Shown: piece by piece, positions 19,486 through 29,454 of the stretch
How the letters are laid out: the number at the start of each line of letters is the position of its first letter
Numbering within the stretch: the first letter of the stretch is position 1
Assembly (NCBI RefSeq): GCF_947331815.1
Contig: NZ_OX373462.1
Coordinates: 2,369,362-2,433,361 of the forward strand
Length of the DNA: 64,000 nt
DNA from: Cyanobacterium sp. uoEpiScrs1
Lineage (GTDB): Bacteria; Cyanobacteriota; Cyanobacteriia; Cyanobacteriales; Microcystaceae
Direction of reading: 5' to 3'
Translations under genes and position numbers: made by a program
Notes under the pieces: generated by a model
What the model was told of the DNA's origin: nothing
What the model saw: the letters and a program-made list of their open reading frames with translations, nothing else
Databases searched by the model: none

Positions 19486-19566
19486 ATGTATATTACACAT
19501 AATATTTTTAATATTAAAACTACTAAATTATCTATTTATAATGACAATTTTTATAAAAAATATTAA
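19486..19566 (+). CDS. Possible 26-residue ORF or gene remnant
   Basis: ATG preceded by AAAAAGGAGA at ideal spacing, then 26 codons (MYITHNIFNIKTTK...) and TAA. The peptide is Asn/Lys/Ile/Tyr-rich, as random AT-rich sequence would be. The strong ribosome site is the only argument for it; it may be the surviving 5' end of a decayed gene. Confidence 0.25.
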   Translation: MYITHNIFNIKTTKLSIYNDNFYKKY

Positions 19567-19707
19567 CTGTCATGGACTATATGTTTTTTAACTACAATAA
19601 TACAATTTCTTTTAGTTTTTAGTAATTTTTATTTGAAAACCTACAAAGTAAATTAAATATTGTTATCTATATTTAATATATAGTCAGTTGGAGATCAACT
19701 ATCAACT

Positions 19708-19884
19708 CTAATGTTCGGCTTCACTAATTCGTTCAAACTCCCAGTGACTTGCATCAATCTCACTAAGTAACGCTCCCAATTTTTTTTTAGCATCCTCTTC
19801 GGAGGTTGCTTTAACGGAAAAACAGGCACTAAGAATGACTTCATAGTATTTATCTGGTTTAAAGGGTTTAATAGTGTGTTGCAT
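19708..19884 (-). CDS. Small conserved-looking hypothetical protein (58 aa)
   Basis: Minus-strand frame from the ATG at 19884 to a TAG at 19708, 58 residues: MQHTIKPFKPDKYYEVILSA..., then a Ser/Glu/Lys-rich middle (ATSEEDAKKKLGALLSEID) and the tail SHWEFERISEAEH. Its balanced composition, with Trp, His, Cys and many Glu, differs sharply from the AT-rich surroundings, so it is under selection for protein sequence. The alternation KYYEVILSACFSVKATSEEDA suggests a small alpha/beta fold with a helix that starts at the SEEDA turn. I recognise it only as the type of small protein found in cyanobacteria, not its role. No operon partner is present. Confidence 0.7.
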   Translation of the reverse strand: MQHTIKPFKPDKYYEVILSACFSVKATSEEDAKKKLGALLSEIDASHWEFERISEAEH

Positions 19885-20997
19885 AAGAGAAAATCTGAAT
19901 ATTCCTAATCAGTCTAAAATTAAGAGCCATTCTAACTACTATTGTAAAATGTATTTTTTCTTTTATGTTCTCTAGTTGGTGATTAACTTGGCTTAGCTCA
20001 TCGTCATCAGTATAACATAAAAAAATCTTTATAAAGATCTATATTAATTAACCTCAAAACTTAGCTAATATAATTAGAATAAAAACAACTACTAAAGTTT
20101 ACTTACACTTTAGTAGTTGTTTTGAGAACAAGAGCAGAAATATTTCGTTTATATTTAAATAAATTTAAAATAACTATTACATAGAATATTCAAAATATGT
20201 ACAAACTCTTACCTTCTTTAACAAGAAATAACTTGCATATATATCAAGTGTTTATTACCTAATTTATCAAAAATAAACTAAGAAATATGGAAACAAAAAG
20301 TAAATGTTATAATTAACAAATTATATATAAAAACATGAATATTAAAGACATCATTCCTAATAAATATATTATACTTTTGTATAAATCATAAAATAGAAGC
20401 TAATTATACAAAGTACAATATAAAAATAAACAAATATAGTATTAATACCTAAATAAAATAAAGATTCCAACTTAGAAAATTTTAAAAAATAGGCAAATAA
20501 AAAATATAATAATAGTAAATAAATCAATAAATAGATATCCTGACTATCAGGTCTAATAGGTATAGATATCTTGTCAAGCTATTATAAAATACTTATCATT
20601 AATAATCTCAAAAACTAAACAAATATTAGATTAGTTTTACTGAAATATTAGTCGTAAAAATACAAACAAAACATATAATAGTTGGTTATCAAATAGGATA
20701 TTAAATTAATCTAATAATCTTTTTTTATATTATTAAAAATAAAATAAAATTCTCGGAGAGAAACAAAAGAAATTATCTCTAAAATTGAATTGTTTACATT
20801 AGTATTATTGCAAGAGAAGCTTCACATGAATTAGAAAATATTAGAAAAATTTTTATAGCTATCAAAAAAAATAATTCACCAAACTTCATTAAACACCTAA
20901 CAAATACTAGATAAATTCATTGAAAGATGAGTTAAACTAACGAATGCGCCCCTACAAATCAGCAATATCATTGAGAGCTAGTTAAGGAACACAACTT
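19885..20997. other. 1.1-kb gene-free region with an orphan hairpin
   Basis: Very AT-rich; contains one strong hairpin (20082-20123) and the tldD upstream region. No gene seen on either strand. Confidence 0.6.
20082..20123. terminator. Orphan hairpin
   Basis: AAAACAACTACTAAAGT (20082-20098) pairs perfectly with 20107-20123 around an 8-base loop, and the plus-strand arm ends in TTTT. It is not near the end of any recognised gene. Confidence 0.6.
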
Positions 20998-22467
20998 ATG
21001 GTACCCACACTATTAACGTCTAAAGAACTCCCTGACTTAACTTATCATTTTAGCCGCGATCACTTTGACCAAAGTTGGCAAGCTCCCCTATCTATTTTAC
21101 TAGGATTAGGACGGGCAGCAGGGGCGGATTTTATCGAATTTTTTCTAGAGCGGGTAAACTATATCAGTTGTTTAGCTGAACAAGACACTATTACAAGTCT
21201 ATCCCCTCGTCTCTCCACAGGAGCTGGTATACGTGTCTTTCGAGGGAAAGAAGATTGTTATGTTAGTACAAATGATATCTCTTTTACAGGGCTTAAAACT
21301 GCCTTAGAGAAAGCACTATCTATTTTGGAGCTAACCTGTATTTCTTCCAACGCTTACATTCCTGAAATTAACCTAGAAATGATGCGAGATTATGCAAAAG
21401 CAAAAGATAAAGAACTTTGGCTGGGTAATTGCAGTTCCATGGCAGATATGGGTGATGTTCTGTTATCCGCTAATGCAAGACTGGAAAAAAAGGCAAGTCA
21501 TGCCCAGTCTCGTCGGGTTATGTACTTTCGTGATTGGCAAGAAATCTTGGTCGCCGCTAGTGATGGAGTTTTTGCCAGAGATATTCGCTTAACACAATCT
21601 GTAGGTTATTCACTATTATGTTCCGATGGAGAGCACCGCACCTCTGTTGGTAAACGGTTTGGAAACACCAGTGATCCCTATTTTCTACAAGAATGGGACT
21701 ACGAAGCCGCTGCTGAAGAGGTAGCCGAATCTGCAGGTAAAATGCTCTATGCAGATTATGTTGAATCGGGTAATTATCCAATTATTATGGCTAATCAGTT
21801 TGGTGGGGTTATTTTCCATGAAGCCTGTGGACATTTACTAGAAACTACCCAAATTGAACACAAAACTACTCCTTTCATAGAGAAAAAAGGTGAAAAGATT
21901 GCCCATGAAAGTTTAACGGCTTGGGATGAAGGGTTATCTAATCAGGAGTTTGGAACCTTGGATATGGACGATGAAGGAATGCCAACACAATGCACTTTAT
22001 TAATTGAAAATGGCATTTTGAGAAACTTTTTAGCTGATCGTACAGGATCAGTCCGTACTGGACATCCTCGTACAGGAAGTGGTCGCCGTCAAAGTTACGC
22101 TTATGCTGCAGCCTCACGTATGCGAAATACTTATATTGCTCCTGGTGAGTATTCTATTGACGATCTTTTTGCATCAGTTGATAAAGGAATTTATTGTAAG
22201 CAAATGGGAGGAGGAAGTGTTGGTCCTACTGGTGAGTTTAACTTTTCTGTTTCTGAAGCTTATATGATTGAAGGGGGAAAAGTAACCAAACCCCTTAAAG
22301 GGGCAACTTTGATTGGAACCGCCAAAGATATTATGAAGGAGATTTCCATGTGTTCCCAAGACTTAGGGCTAGCTCCTGGTTTTTGTGGTTCTATCAGTGG
22401 AAGCATTTACGTTACTGTGGGACAACCTCATCTAAAAGTTGACAAAATTACTGTCGGGGGACGATGA
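20998..22467 (+). CDS. tldD: TldD-family metalloprotease
   Basis: Zinc metalloprotease subunit of the TldD/PmbA (TldE) system, which in other bacteria forms a heterodimer that degrades unfolded peptides and processes some ribosomal peptides. The 489-residue protein has the signature zinc motif HEACGH in [15 protein letters not shown] at about residue 274, the downstream GTLDMDDEG and [11 protein letters not shown] segments and the C-terminal [15 protein letters not shown]. Length matches TldD (about 480) rather than PmbA. ATG at 20998 begins [13 protein letters not shown] and is preceded by AAGGAACACAACTT. No PmbA partner is nearby; if none exists elsewhere the protein may act alone. Confidence 0.95.
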   Translation: MVPTLLTSKELPDLTYHFSRDHFDQSWQAPLSILLGLGRAAGADFIEFFLERVNYISCLAEQDTITSLSPRLSTGAGIRVFRGKEDCYVSTNDISFTGLKTALEKALSILELTCISSNAYIPEINLEMMRDYAKAKDKELWLGNCSSMADMGDVLLSANARLEKKASHAQSRRVMYFRDWQEILVAASDGVFARDIRLTQSVGYSLLCSDGEHRTSVGKRFGNTSDPYFLQEWDYEAAAEEVAESAGKMLYADYVESGNYPIIMANQFGGVIFHEACGHLLETTQIEHKTTPFIEKKGEKIAHESLTAWDEGLSNQEFGTLDMDDEGMPTQCTLLIENGILRNFLADRTGSVRTGHPRTGSGRRQSYAYAAASRMRNTYIAPGEYSIDDLFASVDKGIYCKQMGGGSVGPTGEFNFSVSEAYMIEGGKVTKPLKGATLIGTAKDIMKEISMCSQDLGLAPGFCGSISGSIYVTVGQPHLKVDKITVGGR

Positions 22468-22883
22468 TTTGATCTATTGTTAATAGATGATTGGGGATTT
22501 TAAATTAAAAACACAATTATTATCCCCATTTATTACTTTACAATTCTAGTTGCCAGTACAATAAACAGTGGTGAATTAATAAAAAATGAAAGTAATTCAA
22601 AACTCTATAATAGACATAACTTATTTCTTGTCAATAAATTATTTAAATATAATAATAGAAAACTAGATTAAACGAGTTATAAGTTTGGGCTTAAATTCAA
22701 TAATCAAAATAAATACTTAACTGAATACACTCAGATATTTGTAAATTAAACTTTAAGTTTAAAAGAAGCTAAAAAATTAAATAATTAAAGTAAGTAGAAT
22801 TAATAAATAATGAATCAGAGTATTTTATCAGCCTTTCATTTTATGTATTATTTTGTTCACTTTCCTGACTAGTTTTTTAAAAA
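22468..22883. other. Intergenic region before hypF
   Basis: Starts with a small hairpin (ATCTATT-GTT-AATAGAT, 22472-22488) just after tldD, then AT-rich sequence with no gene. The hypF promoter presumably lies in its second half. Confidence 0.5.
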
Positions 22884-25193
22884 ATGATTAAAGAACGATT
22901 AAGATTGTTGATATTTGGAATGGTTCAAGGGGTAGGATTTAGACCTTTTATTTATCGACTTGCTACAGAATTAAATCTCACGGGGTGGGTTTGTAATTCT
23001 GCTGCGGGAGTGTCTATTGAAGTAGAAGGGAAATCAAAAATACTGAAAGAATTTTTATTAAGAGTGGAGACAGAAGGTCCACCACAATCACAGATTCAAT
23101 CAATAGAAACTACTTGGTTAGATTACAGTGGATACACTACCTTTGATATTTATCATAGTGTCGGTGGAGAAATAAATGCCATTATCACACCTGACTTAGC
23201 TACATGTTCTGACTGTTTACGAGATATTTTCGATCCCCAAAACCGACGATATAGTTATCCTTTCACTAGTTGTACTAATTGTGGTCCTCGTTATACCATC
23301 ATTGAATCTCTACCCTATGATCGCCCTCAAACTACTATGAAAGAGTTTCTTATGTGTTCTGAATGTAAACAGGAATATAAGAACTCCTATGATCGTAGAT
23401 TTCACACTCAGCCGAATGCATGTCCCCGTTGTGGACCCCAATTATCCCTTTGGGACAAGCAAGGAAACAATATAGCTGCTCAAAAATCAGCTCTGAAAAT
23501 TGCAGTAAATTCTATAGAAGAGGGAAAAATCATAGCAGTTAAAGGACTAGGAGGATTCCATCTAATGACTGATGGGAGCAATCCTAATGCTGTTAGAAAA
23601 TTACGACAGCGCAAAAGTCGCCCTCAAAAACCTTTTGCCTTAATGTATCCATCCCTTGAGTTAATTAAGAACCATTGTCTGGTTAGTCCTCTAGAAGAAG
23701 AATTATTAACCTCTCCTGAAGCTCCTATTGTTTTACTAAAACGTAAATCAAATTATATTAACTTATGGAAGTCTATCGCTCCAAACAATCCCTATTGGGG
23801 AGTTATGTTGCCCTATACTCCTTTACATCATTTATTACTTTCAAACAGAAAATTTCCTTTAATCGCCACTAGTGGAAATATATCCGATGAGCCCATCTGT
23901 ATTGATGAAAAAGAAGCTATAAAAAAATTAGGACATATAGCCGATGTATTTTTGGTCCACAATCGTCCCATTCTACGTCCTGTAGATGATTCTGTTGTTC
24001 GCGTTATGGCGGGAAGAGAAGTAGTTCTCCGTCGTGCAAGAGGATATACACCTTGTCCTATTATTTTAAAGTCAGAGAATAAAACGCAAAACACAGAAAT
24101 TGAACATTCACCTCCATCCATATCTATTCTAGCCACCGGTGGACAGTTGAAAAACACGGTAGCAATTTTACGGGGTAATCAAGTATTTATGAGTCAACAT
24201 ATTGGAGATTTAAGTAAATATAAAACCTTAAGTACATTTTATCAAGAGATAGATAGTCTAAAAAGACTTTATGACCTTAAACCTAGAGTTATCGCTTGTG
24301 ATGCACATCCTGACTATCTTTCAAGTCAATTTGCCCGATCCCAAGATTTGCCAGTAGTTAAAGTACAACATCATTATGCTCATGTTCTCTCTTGTATGGC
24401 AGAAAATGGAATTAATGCACCTGTTTTAGGAGTTGCATGGGATGGCACAGGTTATGGAACAGACGGTACGATCTGGGGTGGAGAATTTTTGTTAATTACT
24501 GACGCTGGTTATCAACGAGTTGCTCATTTTCGACCTTTTAGATTACCTGGAGGAGATCGGGCAGTTAAAGAACCAAGACGTATTGCTTTAGGTATGCTTT
24601 ATGAGGTTTTTGGGTCTTTTGACGGATTAGAAAAATTGCAATTATTTGAAGATTGTTCTAATAAAGAATTAGAATTAATCCAACAAATGTTATCTCTTAA
24701 TTTAAATGCTCCGCTGACTTCAAGTGTAGGACGGATCTTTGATGGAGTAGCTTCTATTTTGGGTATTTGTCAACAAACTAGTTTCGAAGGACAAGGTGCG
24801 ATGTCCTTAGAATACAAAGCTATCGACTGTAAAACAGACCAAGTTTATCCCTATGAAATATTAGGAACCAGTTTTCCTTTAATTATCGATTGGCAATTGA
24901 TTATAAAAGAAATTTTAAACAATATTTCAGAATGTTTATCTATTGAGGAAATTTCAACTAAGTTTCATAACACTTTAGTTGAAGTAATAATTGAAATTTC
25001 TCAGATTATCTCAGAAAAAAAAGTTGTTTTAACAGGAGGATGTTTTCAAAATAAATATTTAACTGAACAAGCAGTTAGTCGATTAAACCAAGAACAATTT
25101 ATTCCAGTATGGCACAAAAAAATACCTCCCAATGATGGTGGAATTGCGTTAGGACAAATTATGGCGGGAATATCGCAAATACTAAACCGATAG
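22884..25193 (+). CDS. hypF: Carbamoyltransferase HypF ([NiFe] hydrogenase maturation)
   Basis: Makes the carbamoyl group, transferred to HypE, that becomes the CN ligands of the [NiFe] hydrogenase active site. All four expected parts are present in the 769 residues: an N-terminal acylphosphatase domain (MVQGVGFRPFIYRLA, about 13-27), a double zinc finger with four CX2C pairs (Cys 108/111, 130/133, 158/161, 180/183), a YrdC-like domain (AVKGLGGFHLMTD onwards), and a Kae1-like carbamoyltransferase domain with VQHHYAHVLSCMAENG near residue 494. No lesion is seen. It is followed 278 nt later by hypC on the same strand. In N2-fixing cyanobacteria the target is usually the uptake hydrogenase HupSL, which recycles nitrogenase H2; that target is inferred. 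Confidence 0.96.
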   Translation: MIKERLRLLIFGMVQGVGFRPFIYRLATELNLTGWVCNSAAGVSIEVEGKSKILKEFLLRVETEGPPQSQIQSIETTWLDYSGYTTFDIYHSVGGEINAIITPDLATCSDCLRDIFDPQNRRYSYPFTSCTNCGPRYTIIESLPYDRPQTTMKEFLMCSECKQEYKNSYDRRFHTQPNACPRCGPQLSLWDKQGNNIAAQKSALKIAVNSIEEGKIIAVKGLGGFHLMTDGSNPNAVRKLRQRKSRPQKPFALMYPSLELIKNHCLVSPLEEELLTSPEAPIVLLKRKSNYINLWKSIAPNNPYWGVMLPYTPLHHLLLSNRKFPLIATSGNISDEPICIDEKEAIKKLGHIADVFLVHNRPILRPVDDSVVRVMAGREVVLRRARGYTPCPIILKSENKTQNTEIEHSPPSISILATGGQLKNTVAILRGNQVFMSQHIGDLSKYKTLSTFYQEIDSLKRLYDLKPRVIACDAHPDYLSSQFARSQDLPVVKVQHHYAHVLSCMAENGINAPVLGVAWDGTGYGTDGTIWGGEFLLITDAGYQRVAHFRPFRLPGGDRAVKEPRRIALGMLYEVFGSFDGLEKLQLFEDCSNKELELIQQMLSLNLNAPLTSSVGRIFDGVASILGICQQTSFEGQGAMSLEYKAIDCKTDQVYPYEILGTSFPLIIDWQLIIKEILNNISECLSIEEISTKFHNTLVEVIIEISQIISEKKVVLTGGCFQNKYLTEQAVSRLNQEQFIPVWHKKIPPNDGGIALGQIMAGISQILNR

Positions 25194-25250
25194 AATATAT
25201 AGCTACTAATATCAAATTATAGCTAATAATCATTCTTTATTAACTGCCTA

Positions 25251-25270
25251 AGTATCCTGCCAAGGATACT
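25251..25270 (+). terminator. Short hairpin after hypF
   Basis: AGTATCCT-GCCA-AGGATACT, perfect 8-bp stem, 58 nt past the hypF stop. No T-tract follows, so termination may be weak. Confidence 0.4.
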
Positions 25271-25471
25271 ATAGAGCAAAAATTCTAAAAAAAACTGACA
25301 GCTCAGTTTAAGAAAAGTTAATAGGTTATACTAAGTGGCTATTTTTTTTCTAGAATATTAAAAACTAATCTTATCATAAACCTTCCATGTCTTAGGAGAC
25401 TAAGGTGCGAGCAGTCTAACATTAAAGGTTTAAGATTGTTAGTAAGTGTTTTTTTTGAGGATAATCAAAGG

Positions 25472-25729
25472 ATGTGCTTAGCTGTTCCAGGTAAAGTTCT
25501 TAATATCACTGGGGATAAACCCTTAATGAAAAAGGGAAGAGTAAGTTTTGGTGGAATCATTAAGGAAGTAAGCTTAGCTTATGTTCCTGACGTCAAAGTA
25601 GGTAGTTATGTAATTGTTCATGTGGGATTTGCTCTCAGTATTTTAGATGAAGAAGCTGCGCAAAAAAGTCTAGCCGAATTCAAAGAAATGGAGAAAATTC
25701 TACAAAGTAATAATGACAACAACTTATAA
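25472..25729 (+). CDS. hypC: HypC/HupF hydrogenase maturation chaperone
   Basis: Small chaperone that carries the Fe(CN)2CO unit with HypD and delivers it to the hydrogenase large subunit. The N-terminus MCLAVPGKV contains the essential Cys2, exposed after Met removal, so the start must be the ATG at 25472 and not the TTG 12 codons upstream. The protein is 85 residues, the family's normal size, with the conserved VSLAYVPDVKVGSYVIVHVGFA strand region and a C-terminal Glu/Lys helix. It follows hypF; hypA, B, D and E are not in the window. Its presence with hypF supports a working [NiFe] hydrogenase. Confidence 0.95.
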   Translation: MCLAVPGKVLNITGDKPLMKKGRVSFGGIIKEVSLAYVPDVKVGSYVIVHVGFALSILDEEAAQKSLAEFKEMEKILQSNNDNNL

Positions 25730-26262
25730 GTTCCAGAAACTATATCTAATTTTAAAGCGATCTTGAGTATACAGACTATTGATTAACCTTAGTTATAATA
25801 ATATTTATAGACATTATTATTATTCTCAATACATAGAGTGGAACACAACGAAGCAGAGAGTTATGTGGGAATAATTAACTCTCACAATACGGATAGTTTA
25901 AAGCAGGATGAACTCATCTATTAATAATAGATGGAGAGGAACTTTTCAGGGCAGATAGATATTAGCTATCAATCGATCTCGAAAGTCAAGAAAATAATTC
26001 TAAATACTTCAACAGGTATTTGGTCTAAAAGGGCTTTTAGACTTGACGTTAACCTTTTTAATCTCAAGAATGCTTATTGCTTATAAAGTTCTCTTTGGAG
26101 ATATCTCAAAATTCTGTTAATTAGTTTTGTATTAGGTATCGAAATTAGGTTTTATGTTTATCGTATCATGCATCAATATTCATCTTGAGATAATCAAGGA
26201 GTAACCTGCCAGAATACCCTACACCTTCCCATGCCAGGGTATCCTGACAGAAAAATCCTGAG
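25730..26262. other. Intergenic region with coding-like fragments
   Basis: Less AT-biased than other gaps. A 28-codon GTG-started frame at 25838-25924 (VEHNEAESYVGIINSHNTD...) has coding-like composition, and a nearby CATCTATTA/TAATAGATG hairpin follows it. I cannot identify a parent gene; it may be a pseudogene remnant between hypC and ctaB. Confidence 0.4.
26206..26250 (-). terminator. Imperfect hairpin after ctaB
   Basis: CTGCCAGAATACCCT and AGGGTATCCTGACAG pair at 13 of 15 positions around a 15-base loop, 13 nt beyond the ctaB stop. Confidence 0.55.
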
Positions 26263-27234
26263 TTATCCAAAGGAAATTAAGTTAACTAACATATTTAAGT
26301 TATCTCCAACAGTTGCAATTAATTGATGGGTCACAGCCAGACTATCAACAACCATTCCTGTGCAGAGAAGCATTAAGTAAAAGATGGAAAATTTGAATAG
26401 TGCTCGTGCTAATTCTTGATTGAAGGGATCTTGTTTTAATCGCCAAGCCTTCTGGATAAATTTACCCCCCAAAACTACTGCAATCACACCATAAACTATC
26501 CCAGATACTCCTAGAGGATAAACCAGAAGGAAAGTACAAGGAATAACTAGTAAAGTGTACCACCAAATCTTACGAACCGTAGACTCTTCTCCTTCTACCA
26601 CCGGCATCATAGGAACATTGACCTGAGCATAATCCTCTTTGATCATTAATGCCAAGGCCCAGAAATGGGGAGGAGTCCACAGGAAAATGATAATAAATAA
26701 AACCAAAGCGACCCAACTTAAACCTCCTGTTACTGCTGCCCAACCTACCAGAGGAGGAATAGAACCTGCCGCACCACCAATTACAATGTTTTGTGTACTA
26801 TTACGTTTAAGAAAGTGGGTGTATACCAGCATATAAAAAATAATGCCAGACATAGCTAATAAACCACTAGTAACATTGATAAATAAGGCAAACAGACAGA
26901 AAGATAAGATTGCAAGGATGACAGCAAAAATGAAGGCATGACGTGATCGTACTCGCCCAGAAGGGATAGGACGAGCCCGAGTCCGTAACATTTCATAATC
27001 AATGTCACGATCATAAATGCAATTCATCACCTGGGCTGAAGCAGCGGCGAGAGTTCCTCCTAATAAGGTGATAAATAGGGTAAACAGATCCACCCGGCCT
27101 CCACCAGCAATCCACATAGCAGAGGTGGTAGTGATCAGTAATAGTGGAATAATACGAGGTTTAGTTAGCTGATAATAGCTATTTATGACTTGTAGCCAGT
27201 TTTCGTTACGGGGGGCAACATCAGTCCCAATCAT
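26263..27234 (-). CDS. ctaB: Protoheme IX farnesyltransferase (heme O synthase)
   Basis: Integral-membrane UbiA-family prenyltransferase that adds a farnesyl group to heme B, giving heme O, which CtaA then oxidises to heme A for aa3-type cytochrome oxidase. The 323-residue protein has about nine hydrophobic segments and the diagnostic Asp-rich motif NCIYDRDIDYEMLRTRARP in the first third; a second conserved region, MIKEDYAQVNVPMMP, lies past the middle. No lesion is visible. It lies 145 nt downstream of ctaA on the same strand, the usual cyanobacterial order. ATG at 27234 is retained as start (MIGTDVAPRNENWLQVINSY). Confidence 0.96.
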   Translation of the reverse strand: MIGTDVAPRNENWLQVINSYYQLTKPRIIPLLLITTTSAMWIAGGGRVDLFTLFITLLGGTLAAASAQVMNCIYDRDIDYEMLRTRARPIPSGRVRSRHAFIFAVILAILSFCLFALFINVTSGLLAMSGIIFYMLVYTHFLKRNSTQNIVIGGAAGSIPPLVGWAAVTGGLSWVALVLFIIIFLWTPPHFWALALMIKEDYAQVNVPMMPVVEGEESTVRKIWWYTLLVIPCTFLLVYPLGVSGIVYGVIAVVLGGKFIQKAWRLKQDPFNQELARALFKFSIFYLMLLCTGMVVDSLAVTHQLIATVGDNLNMLVNLISFG

Positions 27235-27378
27235 TAATACACACCAAATTCTGTTGATTTACTTGAGGTTTTGTCAGTTTTTGTTCTTGAAGCATTGATG
27301 AGAACAGAACTTCTTTTGGACCCTAAATTAGTCAAAAGTTTCAATTCTAATTTCTAACTTCTGTGCAGTGGTACCACA

Positions 27379-28296
27379 CTAAAGTGAGGAACTCCTGACA
27401 TCACGAATGGCTAACGTTGTCAAGGCGACTAACGTACCAAAGAGGGCAGCACCAAAGGTATGGTGAGCCACAGTTAAAGGTTCTACTTGTAGATGTAATC
27501 GGAAAGTGGCAATCCCTAACAAGATTTGTAAGACCACAATGCCGCCAGCAACCCAAGCGAGTTTACGTAACCAGGGATGGAGGGCGGAGGTACTCCAAGC
27601 GATAAACACAACACTAAGGGTCGCAATAGTAGCTGGAAAAACACCAATGATATGGCTATTCATCACGGTGCATAGTTGCGAACCCCCAAAACATTGATGT
27701 ACCGCCCATCGAGATCCCACTAAGGCGCCTAACAAACATTGTAGATAGACTAAAGTAACAGCGATGGTTGCTCCCCAACTTAGTTTTTTTGCGTTGGTGG
27801 TTCCTTGATAGGGTGTAAGACACACAGCAATAACAATAAGAGTTCCTAAAAAGAGTAAGGCTGTTCCAAGGTGGGCGGTTACAATATCAAACCTTAGCAG
27901 TTGAGTTACTGTAAGTCCTCCTAAGACTCCTTGGAAGACAATCAACCCCAACGTCCCCAATGAGGCCCAAGGCAGCCATTCAGGTAGTTCTTTCCGAAAC
28001 CACCATGAGAGTCCGAGAAGAACGAAAGTACTTAAGCCAATAAGAGAAGCATCGAGACGATGAAACCATTCGAGAAACACTTGTAGGTTCATCTGTTGAC
28101 TGGGAACCAATTGACCATAGCATAACGGCCAGTCAGGACAGGCAAGACCTGCATTCATTACTCGTGTAGCACTGCCTACTGCCATTAAAAGTAGGGTAGC
28201 AATAGCAATTTTCCAGACAAGGGAGCGTATCCATTTCTGAATTCGGGGGCAGTCGCCAGTAACTTTAATTTGGGATTGAAGAACCGAATCTGTCAT
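27379..28296 (-). CDS. ctaA: Heme A synthase (COX15/CtaA)
   Basis: Membrane heme-containing monooxygenase that converts heme O to heme A. The 305 residues contain eight likely transmembrane helices in two homologous halves, and the histidines expected to bind heme are seen in EWFHRLDASLIG, VTAHLGTALLF, MNSHIIGVFPAT and VAHHTFGAALF. A Cys pair in CFGGSQLC matches the cyanobacterial type. It precedes ctaB in a likely operon. In cyanobacteria these two genes commonly lie beside, and divergent from, the coxBAC oxidase genes; here the upstream 1.16 kb holds no gene, so heme A would have to serve an oxidase encoded elsewhere. Confidence 0.95.
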   Translation of the reverse strand: MTDSVLQSQIKVTGDCPRIQKWIRSLVWKIAIATLLLMAVGSATRVMNAGLACPDWPLCYGQLVPSQQMNLQVFLEWFHRLDASLIGLSTFVLLGLSWWFRKELPEWLPWASLGTLGLIVFQGVLGGLTVTQLLRFDIVTAHLGTALLFLGTLIVIAVCLTPYQGTTNAKKLSWGATIAVTLVYLQCLLGALVGSRWAVHQCFGGSQLCTVMNSHIIGVFPATIATLSVVFIAWSTSALHPWLRKLAWVAGGIVVLQILLGIATFRLHLQVEPLTVAHHTFGAALFGTLVALTTLAIRDVRSSSL

Positions 28297-29454
28297 AGCA
28301 TTCTAATGCTTTATTAAACATTTATATGTCTTCACTGTGAGTATTTACTCTCTTGAAGATTGAGTTTGGTTGAAACAGCTAGTCAGATTCTACTGAACAG
28401 TCTATCTTTCTTGCACCAATTAATGTAAAGGTTTTAATATATTTCAGATTCGGTTAACAATTGCTTTACGTAAGTTTACATTGAAAGGATGAATCATTAC
28501 TTTGATTTTTTCTCAAAAGAAAATTGTATAAGTTCATACTAAAGTTGATGCAAAACGACAAACCAAAATTTTTTATGTAAAAAGTGAGTTAAGTTTAACT
28601 TATTTCTTTCGTTGAACTTAAAGTATGAGTAGATGTCGTGAAGAAAGGAATAAATTATAAGCACTAAGACTTTAAACGAAATTATCATTATGCTAATAAT
28701 AGTAAAAATTTATTTTTTTATAAAAAACCAGTATATTTATTGTTCCCATCTCTTTTCTTCCAGTCTTACCTTTTCTAAGAAAATATTCCTAATAACATGA
28801 TATGCCTTAATTGTTTATTTTTATAAGCATAAACTAAAAGATAACTTGCTATTACTTATTTGTAAAATACATTGTGAATAATTCACAATCCCAATAGTCA
28901 ATTTAATACATAGTTTGCTGAGTAGATAAATATTGTATTTTTATATATCAATATTATGTTGTTTTCTGTTTTTTATAGCTTAGATTAATATGTTAAAAGT
29001 TAGTCTTTTACTTTTTTTTATATTATCTATCTTCTAAAATTAAAAAATAGACAATTTTTGATATTCAAAAATAGTTATGAAAATAACTAATTTGTAGTCT
29101 ATTAGTTTACTCTAGCTATTTTTTTACTCTCAATATAATTACTTCAATAAGCGTGGCACCTTTATTTTTGATTGAGCTTTTGCTACAATATTGCCTGATG
29201 TTATAGCAATATTATTTATATAATTATTATTGTACTAGGGATTGTATTAAGTTACTTTTTATAAAAAATTAACTCTTATCAATAATTATTGCTTTAATTT
29301 ATATTGTTTACTGTTTTAATTTAGACAAAATATTTTATCTATAGGTTAAACTGCTAACTAAACTACTATTGTCAATAGTTTAGTTTCGCTATACTACATA
29401 TTTATCTAGAAAAAATTTCTTAAATATAATTACACATCTATTTATCTTTTTTAT
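28297..29454. other. 1.16-kb gene-free region upstream of ctaA
   Basis: AT-rich, with two modest hairpins (AATATTGC/GCAATATT at 29187-29213, and 29356-29385 about 70 nt after miaA). No coxB, coxA or coxC fragment is recognisable by eye. Confidence 0.55.

Larger units (their letters stand above)
18774..19707. other. Gene-free stretch with a possible tiny ORF
   Basis: Apart from the hpnH terminator, the only coding hint is a 26-codon frame at 19486-19566 (MYITHNIFNIKTTKLS...) with a strong AAGGAG 6 nt before its ATG. The rest is AT-rich with no recognisable gene. Confidence 0.55.

Noticed and set aside
23828..24157. 109-codon minus-strand frame inside hypF
   Set aside because: Antisense to an intact hypF and without recognisable features.
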